Source: Hyphomicrobiales bacterium (GTDB taxonomy: Bacteria; Pseudomonadota; Alphaproteobacteria; Rickettsiales; JACKKO01). Taken from it: a stretch of 64,000 nucleotides of DNA. The notes beneath the pieces are model-generated. The model was not told where the DNA came from and ran no database searches. It was given only the letters and a program-made list of their open reading frames with translations. Location: the NCBI GenBank assembly GCA_024236395.1, contig JACKKO010000001.1, positions 558,001-622,000 of the forward strand, given 5' to 3'. The translations under genes and the position numbers were made by a program. Positions 1 to 7,898 of this stretch are shown one piece after another (positions within the stretch are counted from its first letter, which is position 1; the number at the start of each line of letters is the position of its first letter).

Positions 1-2
1 TC

Positions 3-560
3 ATCCGTTCTATGGCACTGCTGCGTGATGAATTACCGGCGCTGCGCGTTTATATCATGGGACCGGCGGATGAGGACCCGCTTTATTATGAGGAATGCCA
101 GAAACTGGTGGAACGGGAGGATCTTGGCCCTGTATTGACATTTACTGGCCGGGTAAATCTGATGGAATATCTGGGACGGGTGGATGTGGTCGTGTTAACC
201 AGCATCAGTGAAGCCCAACCATTGGTGATTCTGGAAGTAGGAGCGGCGGGTATCCCATGCGTGGCAACCGATGTGGGGGCTTGTCGGGAAATGATTCTTG
301 GTCGTTCTGACGAGAAACCGGAACTGGGGCCGGGTGGGGCCATTACACCGCTTTCCAATGCCCGGGCTGTGGCTTCGGAAACATTACGCTTGCTGGCAGA
401 TGCATCCCATTATCAACGTTGCAGTAAAGCGATTAAGGAGCGGGTGCATACCTATTACAATCGGGAACGTCAGAAGAAAACTTATAATGAAATCTATCAC
501 GAGCTGATTAGCACAGCCAAGATGGAAGCGGATGCAGAAAAGGTAAGGGAGGCCTCCTGA
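3..560 (+). CDS. pelF: PelF, Pel polysaccharide GT4 glycosyltransferase (C-terminal part)
   Basis: Partial gene: the frame is open to the left edge of the window and about 185 C-terminal residues remain. PelF is the cytosolic GT-B glycosyltransferase that polymerises the cationic exopolysaccharide Pel from UDP-sugars. The visible part is the nucleotide-sugar-binding half of a GT4 enzyme. It includes GRVNLMEYLGRVDVVVLTS and then SEAQPLVILE, which carries the EX7E motif, followed by GIPCVATDVGACREM, very close to known PelF. The stop codon shares one base with the pelG start (TGATG), so the two are translationally coupled. The rest of the pel locus presumably lies to the left. Confidence 0.9.
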   Translation: MRSMALLRDELPALRVYIMGPADEDPLYYEECQKLVEREDLGPVLTFTGRVNLMEYLGRVDVVVLTSISEAQPLVILEVGAAGIPCVATDVGACREMILGRSDEKPELGPGGAITPLSNARAVASETLRLLADASHYQRCSKAIKERVHTYYNRERQKKTYNEIYHELISTAKMEADAEKVREAS

Positions 561-1939
561 TGGCTGGGATCGGATTTGTATTACGACGTCTGGCCAAGCA
601 GGATAACCTGACCGGGCTTGCGCAGGCCTACACGCACTCTGCACTGGCAGCCACGGGGCCGTGGCTGTTTACGGTGATTGCGCTCGGGGTGATTAGTGCC
701 ATTTCTGGCCGGACACTGGATTTGGATTCCGTACTGAATTTCCGTGGAATCATTATTTATAACTTTTGCTTTTCATTGGTACTGACATCGCCGGTTTTCA
801 TGGTGGCGACGCGTTATCTTGCGGATAGTATTTATGCAAAGGATGTATCGGATGCGCCGGGGTTGCTCATCGGTTCCCTGCTGATCTGTTATGCGTTTGG
901 TTTTCCCCTGGCAATTTGGTTTTATGGCTTTCATCTGGATTTGCCCGCTGAAACAATGTTTCTGGCGATTCTCAATTTCTCGCTGGTATGTGCGGTTTGG
1001 CTGGTTAGTATTTTCCTTACGGCGCTAAAGGACTACATGTCGATTACCAATGCGTTTGGGATCGGAATGTTGCTGGCGTTTATCCTCTCGGCCATTTTTG
1101 CCAGGCCTTATGGGGATACCGGGATGCTGGCCGGGTTTACAATGGGGATTGTGTATATTCTGGGTGGTCTGGTTGCGCGGATTTTTGTGGAATATCCTTA
1201 TGCCTTTAAGAAACCCTTCAATATCCTGCCGTATTTCTACCGCTACTGGCAGGTGGCACTGGGTGGCCTGTTTTATAATATGGCAGTCTGGGTAGATAAA
1301 TGGGTCATGTGGTTCTCGCCGCAATCAGAGACGCTTTCTAACGGCCTTGTCATGTACCCAAATTATGATAGTGCTATGTTTCTTGCATATCTAACGATTG
1401 TGCCCTCAATGGCGATCTTTATTTTCAGTATTGAAACCACATTTTTTGAGGAATATCTGAAGTTTTACCGTGATATTCAGAATAAGGCCACGTATAAAAA
1501 AATCGAACGCAATCATCAAGGGATGGTAGCGGTTATTTTCGGGAGTGCCCGGAACTTCATTGTGCTGCAGGGAAGCGTGTGCTTGCTGGCGATTTTTATG
1601 GCACCACAGATTTTTGATCTACTCAGGATTAACTATCTGCAGCTGGGTATTTTCCGCTATGGTGTATTGGGTGCCTTATTCCATGTGTTAAGTATGTTCC
1701 TGCTTATCCTCCTCTCGTATTTTGATAACCGGCGTGATACGTTATTGATTCAATTTATGTTCTTTGCCATGAACGGCATCTTTACCTATGCCAGTATGCA
1801 GTTTGGTTTTGAGTATTATGGTTATGGGTACTTCCTTTCCTCGGCGCTAACCTTTGTTATTTCCGGGGTTGTGATTGCCCGTTATGTAATGCGCCTCCCT
1901 TACCATACGTTTATTACAACCAATAGTTCACTGCGTTAA
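560..1939 (+). CDS. pelG: PelG, Pel exopolysaccharide inner-membrane transporter
   Basis: 459 residues, the usual PelG length. PelG is a polytopic inner-membrane protein of the Wzx-like flippase superfamily that works with PelF (and PelD/PelE) to move Pel across the membrane. The N-terminus MAGIGFVLRRL is typical of the family and roughly twelve hydrophobic segments run along the protein. The start codon overlaps the pelF stop by one base. About 30 bases after the stop lie CtrA-type boxes that probably serve the next gene rather than pelG. Confidence 0.92.
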   Translation: MAGIGFVLRRLAKQDNLTGLAQAYTHSALAATGPWLFTVIALGVISAISGRTLDLDSVLNFRGIIIYNFCFSLVLTSPVFMVATRYLADSIYAKDVSDAPGLLIGSLLICYAFGFPLAIWFYGFHLDLPAETMFLAILNFSLVCAVWLVSIFLTALKDYMSITNAFGIGMLLAFILSAIFARPYGDTGMLAGFTMGIVYILGGLVARIFVEYPYAFKKPFNILPYFYRYWQVALGGLFYNMAVWVDKWVMWFSPQSETLSNGLVMYPNYDSAMFLAYLTIVPSMAIFIFSIETTFFEEYLKFYRDIQNKATYKKIERNHQGMVAVIFGSARNFIVLQGSVCLLAIFMAPQIFDLLRINYLQLGIFRYGVLGALFHVLSMFLLILLSYFDNRRDTLLIQFMFFAMNGIFTYASMQFGFEYYGYGYFLSSALTFVISGVVIARYVMRLPYHTFITTNSSLR

Positions 1940-1969
1940 CGTACTAATTATTAAGAAAAACCAGATAAG

Positions 1970-2014
1970 TTAACTAATGGTTAACTGACTGCGTGGGCGT
2001 TAACTATTGATTTA
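1970..2014. promoter_or_regulatory. CtrA-type boxes upstream of the GH114-RTX gene
   Basis: TTAA-N7-TTAA (TTAACTAATGGTTAAC, 1970-1985) matches the alphaproteobacterial CtrA consensus exactly. A second site at 2000-2014 (TTAA-N7-TTTA) has one mismatch. GTTAAC occurs four times between 1935 and 2004. The sites end about 90 bases before the start chosen for the following gene. CtrA binding is inferred from the motif only. Confidence 0.6.
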
Positions 2015-2106
2015 TCCATTATATCAATGGGTTGTGTGTTTCTTTTTCCTTAATTTGGCTTGTGAAACAAACTTTTTTGTTGTATCTCCCGGTAGGGAGA
2101 CAAAAC

Positions 2107-3990
2107 ATGACTGAAAATACACTGGCAGCGCTGTATCAGCTACAGCAGGCGGATTATACTACATTATCCAACGTATCATTTTTACTGGCCATTATTGACA
2201 AGGACGATGCTAACCTGACTGCATCGGATATTACGTCACTACAGGCACAGAATAAGACGCTGATTTCCTACTTAAGTATTGGGGAGGCAGAAGATTACCG
2301 CGATTACTGGCAAAATAATGATTGGGATACCACGCCGCCGGATTTCCTACTGGAAGAAAACCCAAACTGGCCGGGTAATTATAATGTGGAGTTCTGGAAC
2401 CCGGACTGGCAGGCCATTATTTTCGATAAAATCACGGAAATTGTAACACTGGGTTATGATGGTATGTACCTGGATATCGTGGATGCCTTCATGGTAGAAG
2501 GTGTACAGGATGCCTACCCGGGGACGGATGCAGAATTGCGGCTGGAGATGCAGGATTTCGTCATTGCCCTTTCTGAACATGCGAAGGCCATCAACCCGGA
2601 TTTTAAGGTCATCCCGCAAAATGCACCAGAGTTGCTGGGGCAGGATGCCGGGACATTGGCACCCAATGAAGTCTATCTGGCGGCCATTGATGGGTTAGGC
2701 GTTGAAGACCTGTTCTATAACGATAATGAGGTTTCAGATTTTACGCAGGGTGATCTGGAATATATTCAGTTTGCACTGGATGCCGGTAAGCTGGTGCTGG
2801 CAACATCCTATCCTACAGACCAGGATAAGCAGCTGGAATTTATCCAGCTGGCGCTGGCAGAAGGGTTGGTTCCATTTATTGGGAATCGTGCGCTGGATGG
2901 CACGATTGATGCCGATAATTACAATATATTAGCGCAACTGCCCACAGAGTTAGTGGATCAGATTTCCCGTGAGGATATTACGCCAGATGATGGTTCAGGG
3001 GACGATACCATCACGGGTGGTGATGGTAACGATACCGTGGATGGCGGCCAGGGGAATGATACTATTGACGGCGATGATGGTTCTACTTCCGGCGGAGATT
3101 CAGGGGACGATACCGTGGATGGTGGCCAGGGAAATGGCACGGTTGGTGGCGATGATACCAGAGAGTGTCATCGTGATAACGATGATGATGATTCACCTGA
3201 TACGGTGAATGGCAATCAGGGCCAGGATGCCACGGAAGGGAACAATGATACGCAGCAAGGCGATCATCACCAAGACGGCGGCCATAACGACGACAATGAT
3301 GCGGAAGATGATAACGGCCATAGTGACAATCTCTCCGATAATACGCTGGAGAATGACTGGCTCTGTGATAAATCCGGTCATGACGATGGTGGTGATGATG
3401 ATACACAGGTAGCGCAGTCTGAAAATGATACAACAAATGTATCTGCAGATGAAGAAGACAGCCATTCCTGTGACAAGAACCACGATGATAACGATGATGA
3501 TAACGCCACGCTGACAGGTACCGATGAAGATGATTCTCTCGTTGGAGATGGCCACGAAGGCTGTATCACCGGGAATGCTGGCAGTGATGAGTTACATGGT
3601 AACGACGATGATGATACGTTAGATGGTGGGGATGATGAGGATTTGCTGCGGGGAGGTGACGGTGATGATGTGTTGGTCGGTGGCGAAGACGAAGATACGC
3701 TTGTTGGAGGTGCCGGGAATGACATCATGACGGGTGGTGAAGATAGTGATCAGTATATTATTGCTGCAGATAGTGGCAATGACACTATTACTGATTATGC
3801 AATTGCAAGTGGTCGGGATGGTGATGTACTGGTCTTTACGAGCGATATATTTGCCAATTCAGCAGATGCACTGGCGGCGGTAAGCTATGAGTTTGGCAAT
3901 GCGGTAATCACGCTGGCAAATGGTCAGACGGTGATGCTGAATGGTGTAACGGAAGGCAGCCTGACTGAAGCTGACTTCAGCATCATTTAA
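2107..3990 (+). CDS. Secreted GH114/TM1410-type polygalactosaminidase with RTX repeats
   Basis: 627 residues. Residues 1 to about 290 form a TM1410/GH114-type (beta/alpha)8 domain with YLSIGEAEDYRDYW and the strand GYDGMYLDIVD, which hold the likely catalytic acids. This family cleaves alpha-1,4-linked galactosamine polymers, and PelA carries a related domain. An Asp/His-rich linker follows, then glycine/aspartate nonapeptides (for example GGDGDDVLVGG) and a C-terminal block typical of type I secretion substrates. There is no N-terminal signal peptide, as expected for that route. A TTG codon at 2032 is in frame, but ATG 2107 has GGGAGA six bases upstream. Its position behind pelFG suggests that Pel is the substrate; that is inference. 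Confidence 0.82.
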   Translation: MTENTLAALYQLQQADYTTLSNVSFLLAIIDKDDANLTASDITSLQAQNKTLISYLSIGEAEDYRDYWQNNDWDTTPPDFLLEENPNWPGNYNVEFWNPDWQAIIFDKITEIVTLGYDGMYLDIVDAFMVEGVQDAYPGTDAELRLEMQDFVIALSEHAKAINPDFKVIPQNAPELLGQDAGTLAPNEVYLAAIDGLGVEDLFYNDNEVSDFTQGDLEYIQFALDAGKLVLATSYPTDQDKQLEFIQLALAEGLVPFIGNRALDGTIDADNYNILAQLPTELVDQISREDITPDDGSGDDTITGGDGNDTVDGGQGNDTIDGDDGSTSGGDSGDDTVDGGQGNGTVGGDDTRECHRDNDDDDSPDTVNGNQGQDATEGNNDTQQGDHHQDGGHNDDNDAEDDNGHSDNLSDNTLENDWLCDKSGHDDGGDDDTQVAQSENDTTNVSADEEDSHSCDKNHDDNDDDNATLTGTDEDDSLVGDGHEGCITGNAGSDELHGNDDDDTLDGGDDEDLLRGGDGDDVLVGGEDEDTLVGGAGNDIMTGGEDSDQYIIAADSGNDTITDYAIASGRDGDVLVFTSDIFANSADALAAVSYEFGNAVITLANGQTVMLNGVTEGSLTEADFSII

Positions 3991-3996
3991 GGGTGG

Positions 3997-5820
3997 TTAC
4001 TCGACGGTAACGGATTTTGCCAGGTTGCGTGGTTGATCCACGTCCGTCCCCTTCGCCACGGCAACATGGTAGGCAAGCAATTGCACCGGGATCGCATACA
4101 GAATCGGTGAGGCGAACGGCGAAGCATCCGGTAACTCAATGGATGCATAGAGCAGGGACTGCAGTTCCTCAATCCCGGCGTGGTTTCCCAGCATGATGAC
4201 TTTTCCGCCGCGCGCAGCCACTTCCTGAATATTGCTGGCGGTTTTATCAAATAGCTCGTCCGAGGGGGCCAGTGCTACGATGGGAACATTTTCATCTACC
4301 AGTGCGATGGGGCCATGCTTCAGCTCACCTGCGGCGGCGGCTTCGGCGTGAATATAGGAAATTTCTTTCAGTTTAAGCGCACCTTCCAGTGAAATGGGGT
4401 AGGAGAGGCCACGCCCGATAAACAAAACATCCCTAGCCTGTGCTACTTCATGTGCCAGCTCTTTAATGCGCTCATCGTGGTGCAGGACTTCCAGCGCACG
4501 GGAGGAAACCTCGGCCAGCGAATGAGAGAGCGTCTTTTCTTCCTCATGGCTGATGGTACGGCGTTTGCGTGCCAGTGCCAGCGTGAAGCAGGCAAGGGTC
4601 ACCAGTTGCGTGGTGAAGGCCTTCGTGGATGCCACGCCAATTTCCGGCCCGGCAGAGGTATAAAGCACGTTTTCTGATTCACGTGCCATGCTGCTGCCTT
4701 CCACATTAACGACAGAAAGCGTGTGTTGACCCTGTTCCTTCATATGGCGCAGGGCGGCCAGCGTGTCCGCTGTTTCCCCAGACTGGGAGATGAAAATTCC
4801 CATCCCGCCCGGAGTCAGGATTGGCTGGCGGTAGCGGTATTCCGAGGCAATATCAATATCCACCGGTACGCGGGCGATTTGCTCAATCCAGTATTTTGCC
4901 ACCATCCCGGCGTAAAAGGAGGTGCCACAGGCAATGATGGTAATGCGCGGGACAGAGGCCAGGTCAAAGCCCATTTCCGGCAGGTCTACTTCTCCGGTGA
5001 CCGGGTGATAGAAGCGGTTCAGCGTGGTGCCGATGACGCTTGGCTGCTCATAGATTTCCTTGAGCATGTAGTGCCGGTAATGCCCCTTGGCAACCTGCAT
5101 ATCGGTTTGTGAAACAATCACTTTGGGACGGGTTACTTCTTCATCTTTTTCATCGAAAATATGAACACTCTCGCGCGAAATAATCGCAATGTCGCCGTCT
5201 TCCAGATAGGAGATCTTGTTGGTAAGTGGGGCCAGCGCCAATGCATCGGATCCCAGATACATTTCCGTTTCGCCATAGCCAATCGCCAGCGGAGAACCCC
5301 GGCGGGCCGCAATCATCAGATTGTCATTATCGGCGAAGATAATTCCCAGTGCAAACGCGCCTTCTAAGCGACTGACGGTGGTTTTTACGGCTTTTTCCTC
5401 TGTCATCCCGCGATCCAGGTAGAAATCAATCAGGCGGGGAACCACTTCCGTATCGGTTTCGGTTTCAAAGACGATTCCTTTTCCTTCCAGCTCCTTACGC
5501 AGGTCGGTAAAATTCTCAATAATGCCGTTATGTACCACGGCCACACGGTCGGTGGCGTGCGGGTGCGCATTGGGGACGGTGGGGGCGCCATGTGTTGCCC
5601 AGCGGGTGTGGCCAATACCGATCAGCCCATCATGGGGAGTTTCTTCCAGCTTGGCTTCCAGCCGGACAATCTTCCCTTCAGCGCGGACACGCTCAATCGT
5701 GTGGTTGGAGATGACCGCAATACCCGCCGAGTCATACCCACGATATTCCAGGAGCTTCAATCCCTTAACGAGGCGATTCGTCACACTTTGCGTGCCGATA
5801 ATGCCAACAATGCCGCACAT
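3997..5820 (-). CDS. glmS: Glutamine-fructose-6-phosphate aminotransferase (isomerizing)
   Basis: 607 residues, the normal GlmS length. It converts fructose-6-phosphate and glutamine to glucosamine-6-phosphate, the entry to UDP-GlcNAc for peptidoglycan, LPS and amino-sugar exopolysaccharides. The protein starts MCGIVGIIG, so Cys2 is available as the glutaminase nucleophile. The N-terminal glutaminase domain is followed by two SIS isomerase domains (ACGTSFYAGMVAKYW and FIGRGLSYPISLEGALKLKE), and it ends LAKSVTVE. It converges with the GH114-RTX gene six bases away. Being next to pelFG it may supply Pel precursor, though it is an essential enzyme anyway. Confidence 0.97.
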   Translation of the reverse strand: MCGIVGIIGTQSVTNRLVKGLKLLEYRGYDSAGIAVISNHTIERVRAEGKIVRLEAKLEETPHDGLIGIGHTRWATHGAPTVPNAHPHATDRVAVVHNGIIENFTDLRKELEGKGIVFETETDTEVVPRLIDFYLDRGMTEEKAVKTTVSRLEGAFALGIIFADNDNLMIAARRGSPLAIGYGETEMYLGSDALALAPLTNKISYLEDGDIAIISRESVHIFDEKDEEVTRPKVIVSQTDMQVAKGHYRHYMLKEIYEQPSVIGTTLNRFYHPVTGEVDLPEMGFDLASVPRITIIACGTSFYAGMVAKYWIEQIARVPVDIDIASEYRYRQPILTPGGMGIFISQSGETADTLAALRHMKEQGQHTLSVVNVEGSSMARESENVLYTSAGPEIGVASTKAFTTQLVTLACFTLALARKRRTISHEEEKTLSHSLAEVSSRALEVLHHDERIKELAHEVAQARDVLFIGRGLSYPISLEGALKLKEISYIHAEAAAAGELKHGPIALVDENVPIVALAPSDELFDKTASNIQEVAARGGKVIMLGNHAGIEELQSLLYASIELPDASPFASPILYAIPVQLLAYHVAVAKGTDVDQPRNLAKSVTVE

Positions 5821-5958
5821 AATTTTCTACCCAGAACGATTGTTATTACCAACGGCGCGCATCATACACAAACCGGTTAATTATGCAACGGACTCCTAAG
5901 AGCGTGTATGCTTAAGTGTATAGTTAGCGGCAAATATTAAAATAACCTATTGAAGTAT

Positions 5959-7053
5959 CTAGAAATTAATATAGCTACCCATCATCAGCACGGTGCCGCT
6001 GTTATCCACGGTCGTAGAAGCTTGATCCGCATCAAAGAAGCTGGCTTCCATGTAGGGTGTCAGCCCTGGTGCCAGTTGCATATCTGCCCCAACAACGAGG
6101 TTAGAGTACTTATTCTTTTCCCGCTCACTACTGATATAGGTGGCGCTGACGCCTACCGGACCACTTTCATAGGCCGCACCGAGGGTCCAGAAATCGGTGG
6201 AATTATTAAGTCCGACAAGTGTGCCGCTTTCACCCCAGTCACCATAGGAACCGGCCAAAGAAAAGCCTTGATTGCTCAGTACGATACCTGCTTGCCAGGC
6301 ATTGGTGTCCTCCATAAGGGCAGATTCTGACTTTCCGAATTCACCGACTACGGAAGTTTTGATGCCAATACCTTCATATTCACCAGTATAGCTGGCACCT
6401 ACGCCAATCACATGCTGCGTATCGCCGGAATTATTCCCGGTGAAACCGCTGGCCGTACCGCCATCACCCTGATCCGGCGTGTAACTGATCCCCATCTGTA
6501 CCCCGTTCATGTCTGGCGTGTAGTACGTTACCTTGGTAGCGTCCTCGGCAATACCGCCAATATCCGCAGCGGGCAAATCCGGGTGAATCAGGAAGGGTGT
6601 TCCACCCAGATTAATATAGAATTCGTCATCGCCATCGATACCGCCGGTTCCACGGGCAATAGTGGCGGCATTGACAGCCATAGCGGCTTCCGCACCTTCA
6701 TTATTGCCAAGCTCAATACGTCCACCCGCACTTTCCAGCCAGATATAGGTTTTGTCTGCATTCAACCCTTCGTTGCGTGCGTCCGCATTCACATCGGCTT
6801 CCATCTCAATAACGGCACCATAACGCACGCCATTATCCACTTGGCCTTCTACATTGACATGAACTTCCGTATCATTGGCAAATTTGGTTTCACGGGTATA
6901 CTGGCCTGTTTTGAAAGCGGATTTCTGATCCGCATAGCCCGCTTGAAAATTAATTTCGCCCCCGACGATTACATCCAAACCGCGAGCCTCTGCCTTTATT
7001 GCGACACCACACAACCCAGCTAGAACGGTTGTATACAGAAATACCTTTCGCAT
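5959..7053 (-). CDS. Outer-membrane porin (paralogue 1)
   Basis: 364 residues after choosing ATG 7053, which has GGAG six bases upstream and gives a clear Sec signal (MRKVFLYTTVLAGLCG...KAEA). The mature part is a Gram-negative porin of about 16 strands. It begins RGLDVIVGGEINFQAGYAD, contains ADKTYIWLESAGGRIELGN, and ends in a terminal phenylalanine (MMGSYINF), the BAM recognition type. It is closely related to the porin at 31241-32362, with long collinear identity in the first half. Substrate specificity cannot be read from sequence. Confidence 0.88.
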   Translation of the reverse strand: MRKVFLYTTVLAGLCGVAIKAEARGLDVIVGGEINFQAGYADQKSAFKTGQYTRETKFANDTEVHVNVEGQVDNGVRYGAVIEMEADVNADARNEGLNADKTYIWLESAGGRIELGNNEGAEAAMAVNAATIARGTGGIDGDDEFYINLGGTPFLIHPDLPAADIGGIAEDATKVTYYTPDMNGVQMGISYTPDQGDGGTASGFTGNNSGDTQHVIGVGASYTGEYEGIGIKTSVVGEFGKSESALMEDTNAWQAGIVLSNQGFSLAGSYGDWGESGTLVGLNNSTDFWTLGAAYESGPVGVSATYISSEREKNKYSNLVVGADMQLAPGLTPYMEASFFDADQASTTVDNSGTVLMMGSYINF

Positions 7054-7312
7054 TATTTGCTCCATACATTGGTTGCAATTTACTCTCAGAGTAACCATTG
7101 CCGTATAAAAATGGAATGGAATTACCGTTTTTTAGGTATCATGATCCCTATATTCTCCAAAGTGTGATGAAAATTCAGCACGTTTATGCACCTCATTTAG
7201 TCATTTTGAAAAAAACATCAGTATTGTTTTGCAAAGACGGTTTCTTTGTGCCTTGTTAAATTTTGCGTACGATGTGTGTCCGTGCGTGACATAATTTTTT
7301 AAGGAGAATCGA

Positions 7313-7834
7313 ATGAAACACTGGTTAAAATATACGGCTGCAGCAATGATTGCCGTAGGTAGTGTGAATGCTGCTCAGGCTTCGGATAAGTCTGATTACG
7401 AAGCAGGTGCCAAAGCAGTTGTGGCTTCATTGGTAGGTGGTGAGACATCTGATATTGATGGGCTGATTGCCAAGTTGGATGCAGTAACGGCGCACGGCGT
7501 TGCCCTTGCCAAGGCAACGGCGGAAAAGCATCAAGATGGCAAAACACTTTTGGATTTTCTGGTGGCCAATATTGATAAAGTAAAAGCGGCGTCACTGGAA
7601 TCTATGGAGGCAGACTGGCATCATGGTGGGGCGTTTAAAAGTGCCGGTATCGATCATGATAGTTTTGATCATTATGGTCCTGTTATCGGTGCAAAAGATG
7701 CCGTAATTCATCCTATTACGGCAGCTGTAGCGCTGAAAGCCTATAAAGAAGATAATAACGAAGAGCATCTTGAGCAGGCTCAGGAAGAGCTGGAAGAAAT
7801 TCTGGGGCAGCTGAAATATGTGGACGTTGAATAA
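7313..7834 (+). CDS. Periplasmic protein of unknown function
   Basis: 173 residues. A clean Sec signal peptide (MKHWLKYTAAAMIAVGSVNA, cleavage near AQA-S) precedes a helical, acidic, His-containing domain (EADWHHGGAF, IDHDSFDHYGP, GAKDAVIHP). AAGGAGAATCG precedes the ATG. The C-terminus is glutamate-rich and probably a helix pair. I do not recognise the family. The cluster of His and Asp/Glu residues in the middle could bind metal, which is only a guess. A perfect palindrome and then a chemoreceptor gene follow on the same strand. Confidence 0.72.
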   Translation: MKHWLKYTAAAMIAVGSVNAAQASDKSDYEAGAKAVVASLVGGETSDIDGLIAKLDAVTAHGVALAKATAEKHQDGKTLLDFLVANIDKVKAASLESMEADWHHGGAFKSAGIDHDSFDHYGPVIGAKDAVIHPITAAVALKAYKEDNNEEHLEQAQEELEEILGQLKYVDVE

Positions 7835-7842
7835 GTAAGTTA

Positions 7843-7874
7843 TCATTCAGGCTGGGCTAGCCCAGCCTGAATGA
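7843..7874. repeat. Perfect 32-bp palindrome
   Basis: Two 16-base arms (left arm TCATTCAGGCTGGGCT) are exact reverse complements with no spacer. It starts 8 bases after the stop of the periplasmic gene and ends 24 bases before the chemoreceptor start. No T-run follows on either strand, so it is not a standard intrinsic terminator. It could be an RNA hairpin that protects or attenuates a transcript, or a protein-binding site. Confidence 0.85.
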
Positions 7875-7898
7875 GCTGGTAAAAAATAGGGGAGTATT

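Noticed and set aside
3083..3728. Antisense frames over the GH114-RTX linker
   Set aside because: Same reason: repetitive GAT/GGT codons give open frames on the other strand.
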